The translations under genes and the position numbers were made by a program. A stretch of DNA of 63,599 bases from positions 1 through 63,599 of the forward strand of contig JAEWRY010000034.1 in assembly GCA_023459875.1 (NCBI GenBank), in the 5' to 3' direction. Every line of letters starts with the position of its first letter. The first letter of the stretch is position 1. Shown here one piece after another: positions 16,684 through 25,313 of the stretch. The stretch is from Bacillota bacterium. GTDB lineage: Bacteria; Bacillota; Clostridia; Oscillospirales; Oscillospiraceae. Under the pieces are notes generated by a model. It worked only from the letters and a program-made list of their open reading frames with translations. It searched no databases and was not told where the DNA came from.

Positions 16684-17045
16684 GGTGACTCAGTCCTCTC
16701 GTAATTGTTCGGTACACATCAGCGTATTATACAGGAAAATTATGAGCCTTGCAAGAGAAAAAACGCCTTCTCGACCCTGTATAACACAGATTTAACAAAA
16801 ATAAAACATCTAAGAGTATTCCCGGCGAAATACAAATGTTTTCCGGTAAAAAACGGGGAAACGCCGGATGGGAACTCCGCCACGGGGAAACACTCCTGCC
16901 GTGTTTTTTCTCCGGGCGCGGAGGAATCGCCGCAAAGGCAATTCGGAAATCATATTTATTTGCCGGACATTATTAAGGGTTGCGCGGGAAGGATAAAATA
17001 TGGTAAACTAAAGGGTACGAATAAAACGGAGGAAGAGGGCTCGGC
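16684..17045. other. Intergenic region with two divergent promoters
   Basis: Between divergent genes. It holds the foldase promoter (16726-16754) and a weaker candidate for the acyltransferase gene (TTGCGC 16980-16985, 18 bases, TAAACT 17004-17009). No RNA gene or repeat is recognised in the middle part. Confidence 0.5.
16726..16754 (-). promoter_or_regulatory. Sigma-A-type promoter of the foldase gene
   Basis: On the minus strand: TTGCAA (16754-16749), 17-base spacer, perfect TATAAT (16731-16726), about 40 bases before the start codon. Confidence 0.75.
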
Positions 17046-18365
17046 ATGGCAAAACGCGAAAACAGGACCGAACCGGGCTGGTATAAGCTGGACAACGCCG
17101 GTGTGCTCTATTCCGCCCTCCAGCGGGAGGACTATTCCGCCGTTTACCGCTTTTCCGCCTGGATGACCGAAAAGGTTAACCCCGATGCCCTCCAGCGGGC
17201 GGTGTCGAGGACCATGCCCCGGTTTCCCGGCTTTCGGGTGCGGCTGCTCCGGGGCCTTTTCTGGTACTACCTGGAGCCGAACGACGCCCCCGGACCTTTT
17301 GTGAAGAAGGATGTCTCAAACCCGTGCCAGCCGATCCGGTTCGGGGAGGACAACCACTGGCTCATCCGTTTTTACTATTACGACAAACGCATTTCGGTGG
17401 AGATTTTCCACGCCCTCTCCGACGGAGCTGGCGCCATGATCTTTTTGAGGACTCTGCTGTCTGTCTATCTGCGGGAACTGGGCTGCCCCGATATCCCCAG
17501 GGAAGGACCCGGCCTGCTGAACGTGGACTTACCGCCTGCGCCGGAAGAGACCGAAAACGCCTACGCCCGCTACGCGACGGTGCGGGCGGTAAGGAGCGGC
17601 TGGGAAAAGGCGGCCTACCGGAACACCGGAACGCCCGCCCCCTTTTACACCCTTAACGTCATTCACGGCATGGTGCCGCTGGACCAGCTTCGCTCCGTGG
17701 CGAAGGGGTACGGCGCGTCGGTCACCGAGTATCTGGGAGCCGTGCTCATCGAGAGCATCATCGAGAACCAGAAAAGCGAGCGGCCTTACCGGGAAAAACC
17801 GGTGACTCTGGCCGTGCCGGTCAATCTCCGGACGTGGTTTCCTTCAGATACACTGCGCAATTTCATGCTGAACCTTCGTCCCGGCGTGGACCCTTCTCTG
17901 GGGGATTACTCCCTGCAGGAGATTGTGCGGCAAGTTCATCATTTTATGCATCTGTACAACGACTGCCACCGGCTGCAGGGGATTATGGCCAATAACGTGG
18001 GTTACCAGCGCAACAGAGTGCTCAAGATGGTCCCTGTCGTTCTGAAAAATCCCTTGATTGCTTTCAGTTATAAGCTTCTGGGCACGCGCCCCTTTTCCGC
18101 CAACTACACGAACCCCGGTCCCTTCCCGGTGCCGCCCGGGATGGAGCCCCACATCACGCGGGTGGCGGCCACCCTGGGGCAGTCCTTTGTCCCCAGGCCC
18201 AACTGTACCGTTTTAAGCTATAAGAACACCGTCACCATCACCTTTGCGGGCACCATGTGGGAAACCGACACCGAGCGCCGGTTTTTCCGCCGTCTGGTGC
18301 GCGACGGCATTCACGTTTTCATTGAATCCAACCGGGAGGAGGCGCTCATATGTCCTACTGCGTGA
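17046..18365 (+). CDS. Alcohol-acetyltransferase-like / condensation-fold protein
   Basis: A 439-residue protein of the CoA-dependent acyltransferase (BAHD/condensation-like) fold. The catalytic motif appears as FHALSDGAGA near residues 122-131 (H-x-x-x-D-G). A second structural block is MLNLRPGVDPSLGDYSL, and YTNPGPF occurs in the C-terminal half. No signal peptide or membrane segment. It most resembles the alcohol acetyltransferase family; substrate is unknown, lipid or glycolipid being possible. The ATG has GGAGGAAGAGG upstream. The next gene, a zinc-ribbon membrane protein, overlaps its 3' end by 16 bases, so the two are coupled. Confidence 0.8.
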   Translation: MAKRENRTEPGWYKLDNAGVLYSALQREDYSAVYRFSAWMTEKVNPDALQRAVSRTMPRFPGFRVRLLRGLFWYYLEPNDAPGPFVKKDVSNPCQPIRFGEDNHWLIRFYYYDKRISVEIFHALSDGAGAMIFLRTLLSVYLRELGCPDIPREGPGLLNVDLPPAPEETENAYARYATVRAVRSGWEKAAYRNTGTPAPFYTLNVIHGMVPLDQLRSVAKGYGASVTEYLGAVLIESIIENQKSERPYREKPVTLAVPVNLRTWFPSDTLRNFMLNLRPGVDPSLGDYSLQEIVRQVHHFMHLYNDCHRLQGIMANNVGYQRNRVLKMVPVVLKNPLIAFSYKLLGTRPFSANYTNPGPFPVPPGMEPHITRVAATLGQSFVPRPNCTVLSYKNTVTITFAGTMWETDTERRFFRRLVRDGIHVFIESNREEALICPTA

Positions 18366-19054
18366 ACTGCGGCGTGGAGCTGCATCCCACCGCCAAGGGC
18401 TGTCCGCTGTGCGGCGCTCCCGTGATGAATCCCTGTTCTCCGGTCGACGAGCACTCTCCTACCCCCTACCCCCAGAGGAGATCCGATGTAGGCCCCGCCC
18501 TCCGGCGGGAGCTGGCGCTGCTCCTCACCGCCATGCTGGTCTCGGCGTCGGTGTGCTGCGCTCTGCTCAATCTGGTGCTGCTGCCGTCCAGGTGGTGGTC
18601 CTTCTATTTTATCGGTGCCTTCGCCTTTTTATGGGTCGTCCTGGTCCCGCCCCTTCTGGTGAGGAGATTGAACATCACCGTAAAGCTGGCCTTCGACGCG
18701 TGCGCTGCCGCCCTGTATATCTATCTCATCGCTCTTGTGACCGGCGGAGGCGAGTGGTATTTCGAGCTGGCCCTCCCCATCCTCGTGATCGGGGCGGTGA
18801 TCGTGCTGGCCCTCAGCGTGATCCTGCGGGGCGGAGGACATTCCATGCTCACCACGGCAGTCCTTGTCATCGGCTCCATCGGCCTCTTTGCCATCGGGGT
18901 CGATCTGTTCCTCGATTGGTATCTGAGGAGTATCTGGATCCTCTCCTGGTCCCTGGTGGTGGGCACGATCTGCATTGCTCTCATGACCCCTCTTCTGGTG
19001 GTGCGCTGTAACCCCCGCCTCCGGGAGGAGGTCCGCCGTAGGTTCCATATGTAA
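18350..19054 (+). CDS. Zinc-ribbon membrane protein (DUF6320-like)
   Basis: A 234-residue protein that starts with a zinc ribbon: CVNCGVELHPTAKGCPLC, two CxxC knuckles at about residues 4-21. After a Pro-rich linker, six hydrophobic segments fill residues 50-220, ending with a basic tail. GGAGG sits before the ATG inside the acyltransferase gene, and the two overlap by 16 bases. It resembles the DUF6320 family, which I recall next to this acyltransferase family in Firmicutes; the pairing suggests one membrane-associated acyl-transfer unit. Function is unknown. Confidence 0.8.
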   Translation: MSYCVNCGVELHPTAKGCPLCGAPVMNPCSPVDEHSPTPYPQRRSDVGPALRRELALLLTAMLVSASVCCALLNLVLLPSRWWSFYFIGAFAFLWVVLVPPLLVRRLNITVKLAFDACAAALYIYLIALVTGGGEWYFELALPILVIGAVIVLALSVILRGGGHSMLTTAVLVIGSIGLFAIGVDLFLDWYLRSIWILSWSLVVGTICIALMTPLLVVRCNPRLREEVRRRFHM

Positions 19055-19147
19055 TTGGATATTCATTTATCGATGAATAATATACAACATTTATTGAAGA
19101 TAACGGGAATAAACTGAATGCAGACGTATATTTATGCATAGTGTCTC

Positions 19148-19176
19148 TTGCGTTTAGGCCCCGGGCGTGGTAGACT
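19148..19176 (+). promoter_or_regulatory. Candidate promoter of the arginine cluster
   Basis: TTGCGT (19148-19153), 17-base spacer, TAGACT (19171-19176), 32 bases before the argG ATG. Just upstream, TATTCAT and ATGAATA form an inverted pair (19067-19086) and TGAATGCA/TATGCAT lies at 19114-19138. These AT-rich TGAAT/ATTCA half sites could be ArgR boxes, but none fits the consensus spacing exactly. Confidence 0.4.
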
Positions 19177-19207
19177 GGTTTCAACATCTGAAACGGAGGG
19201 TTTTACC

Positions 19208-20425
19208 ATGTCTGAGATTAAGAAAGTTGTACTCGCCTATTCCGGCGGTCTGGATACGTCGGTTATTATTCCCTGGCTGAAGGAACACTACGACAACTGC
19301 GAGGTCATCGCCGTCTCCGCCGACGTGGGGCAGGGCTCTGAGCTGGAGGGGCTGGAGGAGAAGGCCCTCAAAACCGGCGCCTCCAAGCTGTACATCGAGG
19401 ATCTCGCCGACGAATTTGTGGATGATTACATTTTCCCCACCCTCAAGGCGGGAGCCAAATACGAGGGGTATCTGCTGGGTACCTCCTTCGCCCGGCCCAT
19501 CATCGCCAAACGCATTGTGGAGATCGCCCTCAAGGAAGGGGCCGACGCCATCGCCCACGGCTGCACCGGCAAGGGGAACGATCAGGTCCGCTTCGAGCTG
19601 GCCATCAAGGCCTTCGCCCCGGGCATGAAGATCATCGCCCCCTGGCGTGTCTGGGAGCTGGACAGCCGTGAGAAGGAGATCGACTACGCCGAGGCCCACA
19701 ACATCCCCCTGAAAATTAACCGGGAGACCAACTACTCCAAGGACAAAAACCTCTGGCACCTCTCCCACGAGGGCCTGGACCTGGAGGACCCCTCCCTGGA
19801 GCCTCAGTACGAGAAGAACGGCTTTTTGGAAATGAGCGTCTCGCCCATGCAGGCCCCCGACGAGCCTACCTATGTGTCCATCGATTTTGAAAAGGGCATT
19901 CCCGTCGGTGTGGACGGCGCTAAGATGAAGGGCTCGGACATCGTGAAGAAGCTGAATGAGCTGGGCGGTAAAAACGGCATCGGCCTTTTGGACCTGGTGG
20001 AAAACCGCCTGGTGGGCATGAAGTGCCGGGGCGTGTACGAAACCCCGGGCGGCGCCATCCTCTACCACGCCCACGAGGTGCTGGAGAGCCTCTGCCTTGA
20101 CAAGATGACCGCCCACAAGAAGGCGGAGCTTGCCATCACCTTCGGCGAGCTGGTCTATAACGGCCAGTGGTTCACCCCCTTAAGAAAAGCCCTCTCCGCC
20201 TTTGTGGACTTAACCCAGGAGACCGTAACGGGCACCGTGAAGCTCAAACTCTACAAGGGCAATATCATAAACGCCGGGGTCACGTCCCCCTATTCCCTCT
20301 ACTCCATGAATATCGCCACCTTCGGCGAGAGCGACTACGACCAGATGGATTCCCAGGGATTCATAAATCTCTACGGCCTGCCCATCAAGGTGCGGGCGTT
20401 AATGGAACAGGGACTTTTGAAATGA
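19208..20425 (+). CDS. argG: Argininosuccinate synthase
   Basis: Joins citrulline and aspartate with ATP to form argininosuccinate. 405 residues from the ATG at 19208, which has GGAGGG 7 bases upstream; an in-frame upstream start at 19148 lies in the promoter and is rejected. The PP-loop AYSGGLDTSV is at residues 10-19. The segments HGCTGKGNDQVRFE and PWRVWELDSREKEIDYA are diagnostic. First gene of a seven-gene arginine cluster; argH starts 10 bases after its stop. Confidence 0.97.
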   Translation: MSEIKKVVLAYSGGLDTSVIIPWLKEHYDNCEVIAVSADVGQGSELEGLEEKALKTGASKLYIEDLADEFVDDYIFPTLKAGAKYEGYLLGTSFARPIIAKRIVEIALKEGADAIAHGCTGKGNDQVRFELAIKAFAPGMKIIAPWRVWELDSREKEIDYAEAHNIPLKINRETNYSKDKNLWHLSHEGLDLEDPSLEPQYEKNGFLEMSVSPMQAPDEPTYVSIDFEKGIPVGVDGAKMKGSDIVKKLNELGGKNGIGLLDLVENRLVGMKCRGVYETPGGAILYHAHEVLESLCLDKMTAHKKAELAITFGELVYNGQWFTPLRKALSAFVDLTQETVTGTVKLKLYKGNIINAGVTSPYSLYSMNIATFGESDYDQMDSQGFINLYGLPIKVRALMEQGLLK

Positions 20426-20435
20426 GGTGCAGACC

Positions 20436-21821
20436 ATGAAGCTCTGGGCAGGCCGTTTTCAGAAGGAAACCGACTCTCTGGTGAACGACTTCAATTCCTC
20501 CATCACCTTCGACGCCCGCCTTTATCAGGAGGACATCACCGGCTCCATCGCCCACGCCGCCATGCTGGGCAAACAGGGGATCATCGAGCCTCACGAGGCG
20601 GAGAAGATCATCGATGGCTTAAAAGCCATTCTGGCAGACATCGAGGCTGGAGAGGTCCAGTTCTCCCTGGAGGACGAAGACATCCACATGAACGTGGAGA
20701 CCCTCCTCACCGGGCGCATCGGGGACACCGGCAAGCGCCTGCACACCGGCCGCAGCCGCAATGACCAGGTGGCGGTGGATTTCAGGCTCTACGTAAAGGA
20801 GCAGATCCCCGTGATCGCCGGGATGATCCTTGACCTGGAAAAAGTGCTCCTCAAAAAGGCAAGGGCGCACATGAACACCGTGATGCCGGGTTACACCCAC
20901 CTCCAGCGCGCCCAGCCCACCACCTTCGCCCACTACATGATGGCTTACGCCAACATGCTCAGAAGGGACGTAACGAGGCTGGAGGACTGCCTGGAACGCC
21001 TGGACGAATGCCCCCTGGGGGCCGGCGCGCTTGCCACCTCCACCTATCCCCTGGACCGGTTCTCCACGGCTAAGGCGCTGGGCTTCCGGCAGCCCACAGA
21101 AAACTCCATGGACTCGGTCTCCGACCGGGACTTCGCCATCGAGTTCACCTCCGACCTCTCCATTCTCATGATGCACCTGTCCCGCTTTGCCGAGGAGATC
21201 ATCCTCTGGTGCTCCTGGGAATTTAAATTCGTGGAGCTGGACGACGCCTATTCCACAGGCTCCTCCATCATGCCCCAGAAGAAAAACCCCGACGTGGCCG
21301 AGCTGGTGCGGGGCAAGACCGGGCGGGTCTACGGCTCCCTCATCACCCTGCTTACCGTCATGAAGGGGTTGCCGCTCGCCTACAACAAGGATATGCAGGA
21401 GGACAAGGAGCCTGTCTTTGACGCGGTGGATACCGTCTCCCAGTGCGTGCCCGTCTTCACCGCCATGCTCGACACCCTCACGGTGAAGGAGAAGAACATG
21501 CGCAAGGCGGCCTCCGGCGGCTTCATCAACGCCACCGACTGCGCCGACTATCTGGTGAAAAAGGGCATTCCCTTCCGGGATGCCTATATGATTGTGGGAC
21601 GTTTGGTCAACATGTGCATCCAGACGGGAGAGAACCTGGAGACCCTCACCCTCAAAGACTTCCGGGCCATTTCCGGCGCCTTTGGGGAGGATATCTACGA
21701 GGCCCTGGAGCTGGCAACCTGCGTGGGCGGCCGGAAGGTGTTCGGCGGCCCCGCTCCCGAATCGGTTTTGAAGCAGATCGAATCCATCGAAGAATTTGTG
21801 AAGGCGAGAGAAGCGCAATGA
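20436..21821 (+). CDS. argH: Argininosuccinate lyase
   Basis: Splits argininosuccinate to arginine and fumarate. 461 residues from the ATG at 20436 (GAGGTG upstream; GTG at 20427 is in frame but badly spaced). The fumarase/lyase signature GSSIMPQKKNPD is present, as are HTGRSRNDQVA and PGYTHLQRAQPTTFAHY. Catalytic Ser lies in the GSS loop. The stop overlaps the argC start (ATGA). Confidence 0.97.
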   Translation: MKLWAGRFQKETDSLVNDFNSSITFDARLYQEDITGSIAHAAMLGKQGIIEPHEAEKIIDGLKAILADIEAGEVQFSLEDEDIHMNVETLLTGRIGDTGKRLHTGRSRNDQVAVDFRLYVKEQIPVIAGMILDLEKVLLKKARAHMNTVMPGYTHLQRAQPTTFAHYMMAYANMLRRDVTRLEDCLERLDECPLGAGALATSTYPLDRFSTAKALGFRQPTENSMDSVSDRDFAIEFTSDLSILMMHLSRFAEEIILWCSWEFKFVELDDAYSTGSSIMPQKKNPDVAELVRGKTGRVYGSLITLLTVMKGLPLAYNKDMQEDKEPVFDAVDTVSQCVPVFTAMLDTLTVKEKNMRKAASGGFINATDCADYLVKKGIPFRDAYMIVGRLVNMCIQTGENLETLTLKDFRAISGAFGEDIYEALELATCVGGRKVFGGPAPESVLKQIESIEEFVKAREAQ

Positions 21822-22756
21822 AACCCATTGTTTATATCGACGGCAGGGAAGGCACCACCGGCCTGCAGATCCACGAGCGGCTGGGGACGAGGGAGGACCT
21901 GGAGCTGCTCCTCATTGACGAGGAGAAACGCAAGGACCCGGGTGAGCGGAAAAAGTGCATTAACGCCGCCGACATTATCTTTCTGTGTCTGCCCGACGAT
22001 GCCGCCCGCGAGGCGGTTATGATGACCGAAAACCCCAAGACCCGGCTCATCGACGCCTCCACGGCCCACCGGACGGCCTCCGGCTGGGCTTACGGCTTTC
22101 CCGAGCTCTCCGGGGCGCACCGGGAGGCGGTCAGAACTTCCGCGCGGGTGGCGAACCCCGGCTGCCACGCCACCGGCTTTCTCGTTTCCGCCTACCCCCT
22201 CGTCGCCATGGGCATTCTCCCCCGGGACTATCCGCTCACCTGCTTTTCCCTAACCGGCTACTCGGGCGGCGGAAAAAAGCTGATCGCGGAATTTGAGGCC
22301 GAGGGGAGAGATAAGGCGCTCGATTCCCCCAATATCTACGCCACAAGCCTTAACCACAAGCACCTTCCCGAGATGCAGAAGGTGGCGGGACTTGAGTTTC
22401 CGCCCGTCTTCGTCCCCGTACTGGGGGATATCTACAAGGGCATGGCCACCGGCCTTATGCTCCAGAACCGGCGCCTGGCGGGTGCTCCCACGGCGAAGGA
22501 AATCTGGGAAAAATTCTGCGGATATTACAAAGGCGAACCTCTCATTACGGTGGCCCCCTTCGGGGGAGATACCCCCAGGCTCGCCACCAACGCTCTTTCG
22601 GGGCTGGACACGTTAAAGCTCACCATAAGCGGGAACGACGAGCAGACCTTGGTGACCGCGCAGTTCGATAATCTGGGCAAGGGGGCCTCGGGCGCGGCGG
22701 TACAGAACATGAATCTGATGCTGGGCCTGCCGGAGACGACCGGACTTATTCTATAA
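21818..22756 (+). CDS. argC: N-acetyl-gamma-glutamyl-phosphate reductase, short type
   Basis: Reduces N-acetylglutamyl phosphate to the semialdehyde with NADPH. It has 312 residues and belongs to the short ArgC type (about 310, against 340 in the common form); the start DGREGTTGLQIHERL replaces the usual GATGYTG motif. The catalytic Cys is in ANPGCHATGF, and the sequence after it, LTGYSGGGKK, is as expected. ATG overlaps the argH TGA. A loose stem and a T-run after the stop may attenuate transcription into argJ. Confidence 0.94.
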   Translation: MKPIVYIDGREGTTGLQIHERLGTREDLELLLIDEEKRKDPGERKKCINAADIIFLCLPDDAAREAVMMTENPKTRLIDASTAHRTASGWAYGFPELSGAHREAVRTSARVANPGCHATGFLVSAYPLVAMGILPRDYPLTCFSLTGYSGGGKKLIAEFEAEGRDKALDSPNIYATSLNHKHLPEMQKVAGLEFPPVFVPVLGDIYKGMATGLMLQNRRLAGAPTAKEIWEKFCGYYKGEPLITVAPFGGDTPRLATNALSGLDTLKLTISGNDEQTLVTAQFDNLGKGASGAAVQNMNLMLGLPETTGLIL

Positions 22757-22762
22757 TTTACC

Positions 22763-22833
22763 GAAAAATAAGGCAGCTGATCCTGAGAAATAAAAGAGGA
22801 GAAAATACGCTGGCCTTATTTTTCGTCTTTTCA
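22763..22833 (+). terminator. Long-range stem after argC
   Basis: GAAAAATAAGGC (22764-22775) pairs with GCCTTATTTTTC further on (22814-22825), enclosing about 40 bases, then GTCTTTT. It could be an attenuator or weak terminator between argC and argJ. Confidence 0.4.
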
Positions 22834-22879
22834 CATTTGAATCAGGGGTGTTTTACCCCCGAAACGAGGAGTGTTCGTT

Positions 22880-24148
22880 ATGAAGCAGGTTCCGGGCGGA
22901 ATCACCGCCCCCATGGGTTTCAAGGCGTCGGGCGTCCGCTGCGGCATCAAGCACGGCGTGGGCGACGGCAACCAGCCCCTTCTGGGCAAAATGTCGGTGG
23001 CCGACTATCTCTCGGGCAAAAAGGACCTGGCTCTCATCGTGTCCGAGACTGAGTGCGCCGCCGCCGCCGTCTACACCACCAACCGGGTGAAAGCCGCGCC
23101 TATCTACGTGACCATGGAGCATCTGGAGGACGGCGCTGCCCGCGGGATCGTGGCCAACAGCGGCAACGCCAACGCCTGCGCCCCCGGCAGCCACGAAAAC
23201 GCAAAGCTGATGTGTCAGTACGCCGCCGCCGCCACGGGGCTGAAGGCGGGGGATTTCATCGTGGCCTCCACCGGCGTCATCGGGCAGAGCCTCAACATCG
23301 GCGTCATTGAAAAGGGAATGCCGGTGGCCGCCTCCCAGCTCTCCGGGAAAGGCTCCGACGCGGCGGCAAGCGCCATCATGACCACCGACACGGTGAAGAA
23401 GGAGACGGCCGTCTCCTGCACCATCGGCGGGAAAAAGGTGACCATCGGCGCCATCGCAAAGGGCTCGGGCATGATCCACCCCAACATGGGCACCATGCTC
23501 TGCTTCGTCACCACCGACTGCAAAATCACCCCGGCCATGCTGAAGGAAGCCCTTTCCTCCATTGTGAAGCGCACCTTCAACCGGGTCACCGTGGACGGGG
23601 ACACTTCCACCAACGACATGTGCGCCGTGCTCGCCAACGGCATGGCGGAAAATCCCCTCATCGAGTGGAAGGACGACAATTATACCGTCTTCTATAAAGC
23701 CCTCCACGAGGTCTGCGAGGCTATTTCCCGGGCCATTGCCGGGGACGGGGAGGGCGCGAGCCGCCTCGTCACCTGCACGGTAAGCGGCGCGAGGAGCGAG
23801 GAGACCGCCGAGCGCCTGGCCAAGGCGGTGGTGGGGTCTTCTCTCGTGAAGGCCGCCATGTTCGGCGCCGACGCCAACTGGGGCCGGGTTCTGTGCGCCA
23901 TGGGGTATTCCAAGGCCCCCTTCCGGCCCGAGTACGTGGATATTTCCTTCCGCTCCGCCGCCGGGAAGGTAGACGTGTGCAAGAGCGGCACCGCACTGGA
24001 CTTCGACGAAAAATCCGCCAAGTCCATCCTCTCACAGGATGAGGTCATCATCGAGGTGACCCTGCGCGAGGGGGAAGGCACGGCCACCTGCTGGGGCTGC
24101 GACCTCACCTACGACTACGTGAAAATCAACGGAGACTATAGGACCTAA
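22880..24148 (+). CDS. argJ: Glutamate N-acetyltransferase / amino-acid acetyltransferase
   Basis: Transfers acetyl from N-acetylornithine to glutamate; the bifunctional form also uses acetyl-CoA. 422 residues from the ATG at 22880 (GAGGAG upstream). It is made as a proenzyme and cut before the nucleophile Thr: here HPNMGTMLCF with Thr205, Gly replacing the common Ala before it. Other marks are GDTSTNDMC and FGADANWGRVLCA. As the cluster has no argA or argE, this enzyme must supply the acetyl cycle. Confidence 0.96.
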   Translation: MKQVPGGITAPMGFKASGVRCGIKHGVGDGNQPLLGKMSVADYLSGKKDLALIVSETECAAAAVYTTNRVKAAPIYVTMEHLEDGAARGIVANSGNANACAPGSHENAKLMCQYAAAATGLKAGDFIVASTGVIGQSLNIGVIEKGMPVAASQLSGKGSDAAASAIMTTDTVKKETAVSCTIGGKKVTIGAIAKGSGMIHPNMGTMLCFVTTDCKITPAMLKEALSSIVKRTFNRVTVDGDTSTNDMCAVLANGMAENPLIEWKDDNYTVFYKALHEVCEAISRAIAGDGEGASRLVTCTVSGARSEETAERLAKAVVGSSLVKAAMFGADANWGRVLCAMGYSKAPFRPEYVDISFRSAAGKVDVCKSGTALDFDEKSAKSILSQDEVIIEVTLREGEGTATCWGCDLTYDYVKINGDYRT

Positions 24149-24379
24149 AGCATAGGGGGTATCCAATACCCCCTATGTACGCGGTCAAAATCGGAGATTT
24201 TGGCCGCCATACCCCCGGTTTCGCGCCCGCTTGGCGCAAATTAAGGTGTTTTTCCGGCGCGCATGTCGCCGGAAAAACAGATTGAATTATCCCTGCGGGG
24301 GTTTATCCAGAGTTTGCCGCATAGCATTCTATTGAAAAACTTCAGTTTTTCAGCGGGTAATAAAAGGAGATAGAAACAT
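24149..24379 (+). other. argJ-argB spacer with hairpins
   Basis: The 231-base gap holds CATAGGGGGTAT/ATACCCCCTATG (24152-24177), a GGTCAAAATC/GATTTTGGCC stem just after it, TTTTTCCGGCG/CGCCGGAAAAA (24249-24277), and TGAAAAAC/GTTTTTCA near 24333-24352. No open frame. These hairpins divide the arginine cluster and may lower or regulate read-through into argB-D-F. Confidence 0.55.
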
Positions 24380-25234
24380 ATGAACCACCTCCAGATCGAC
24401 CGGGCGACGGTGCTGGCCGAAGCCCTGCCCTACATCCAGAAGTACAACGGCAAGACCGTTGTGGTGAAGTACGGCGGCAATGCCATGGTCTCCGAGGAGC
24501 TGCGACGAGCGGTCATCTCGGATATCATCCTGCTTCATCTGGTGGGCATCCGGGTGGTGGTGGTGCATGGCGGCGGGCCGGAAATCTCCGATATGCTCCA
24601 TAAAATCGGCAAGGAGTCCCGCTTTGTGGACGGGCTGCGGTATACGGACGAGGAGACCATGGAGATCGTCCAGCAGGTGCTCTGCGGCAAGGTCAACAAG
24701 GACCTGGTCGCCACCCTCAACCGCATGGGGGGCAAAGCCCTGGGCCTGTGCGGCATGGACGCCTCCCTCTTCCAGGCCAGGAAGCTGGACGAAAAATACG
24801 GGCTGGTGGGCGAAATCACCGCCGTCTGCCCCGACGCGGTGAACGACTGCCTGGAGCGCGGCTACATCCCGGTCATCTCAACGGTTGCCCAGGGGGTGGA
24901 CGCGGTCACCGCCTACAACATTAACGCGGACACCGCCGCGGCTAAGCTTTCTGTAGCCCTGAGAGCGGAAAAGCTCATTTTGCTCACCGACGTGCGGGGT
25001 CTCCTGCGGGACGTGAAGGACGATGAATCCCTCATCCGCGTGGTGAACGTCTCCGCCGTGCCGGGCCTCGTCCGGGAAGGGATCATCTCCGGCGGCATGA
25101 TCCCCAAGGTGGACTGCTGCGTGGAGGCGGTGCGCTCCGGCGTCAAGAGGACGCACATTCTGGATGGGCGCATCCCCCATTCCATCCTCATCGAGATGCT
25201 CTCCGACGAGGGTATCGGCACCATGATTCTCTGA
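24380..25234 (+). CDS. argB: Acetylglutamate kinase
   Basis: Phosphorylates N-acetylglutamate, the controlled step in many bacteria. 284 residues. The glycine-rich VVKYGGNAM loop is at about residues 31-39 and VVVHGGGPEIS at 58-68; NINADTAAAKLSVAL and the C-terminal GGMIPKVD are standard. An N-terminal helix of about 25 residues is present, as in arginine-sensitive hexameric forms, so feedback inhibition by arginine is possible. GGAG precedes the ATG. Confidence 0.96.
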   Translation: MNHLQIDRATVLAEALPYIQKYNGKTVVVKYGGNAMVSEELRRAVISDIILLHLVGIRVVVVHGGGPEISDMLHKIGKESRFVDGLRYTDEETMEIVQQVLCGKVNKDLVATLNRMGGKALGLCGMDASLFQARKLDEKYGLVGEITAVCPDAVNDCLERGYIPVISTVAQGVDAVTAYNINADTAAAKLSVALRAEKLILLTDVRGLLRDVKDDESLIRVVNVSAVPGLVREGIISGGMIPKVDCCVEAVRSGVKRTHILDGRIPHSILIEMLSDEGIGTMIL

Positions 25235-25313
25235 GCTTTGAAGAAATAAAAACTTATCTCCGGCAAGGCGCGCCTCAGGCGCTTTTCCGGGAAACGAGAC
25301 GAGGAGTGAAACC

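Noticed and set aside
19060..19207. T-box, riboswitch or exact ArgR box before argG
   Set aside because: No T-box core or known aptamer seen; TGAAT/ATTCA half sites have wrong spacing, so only a candidate promoter region is listed.
20619..21818. 399-codon minus-strand frame opposite argH
   Set aside because: Low-complexity His/Gly/Val composition and no motif; argH is certain on the other strand.
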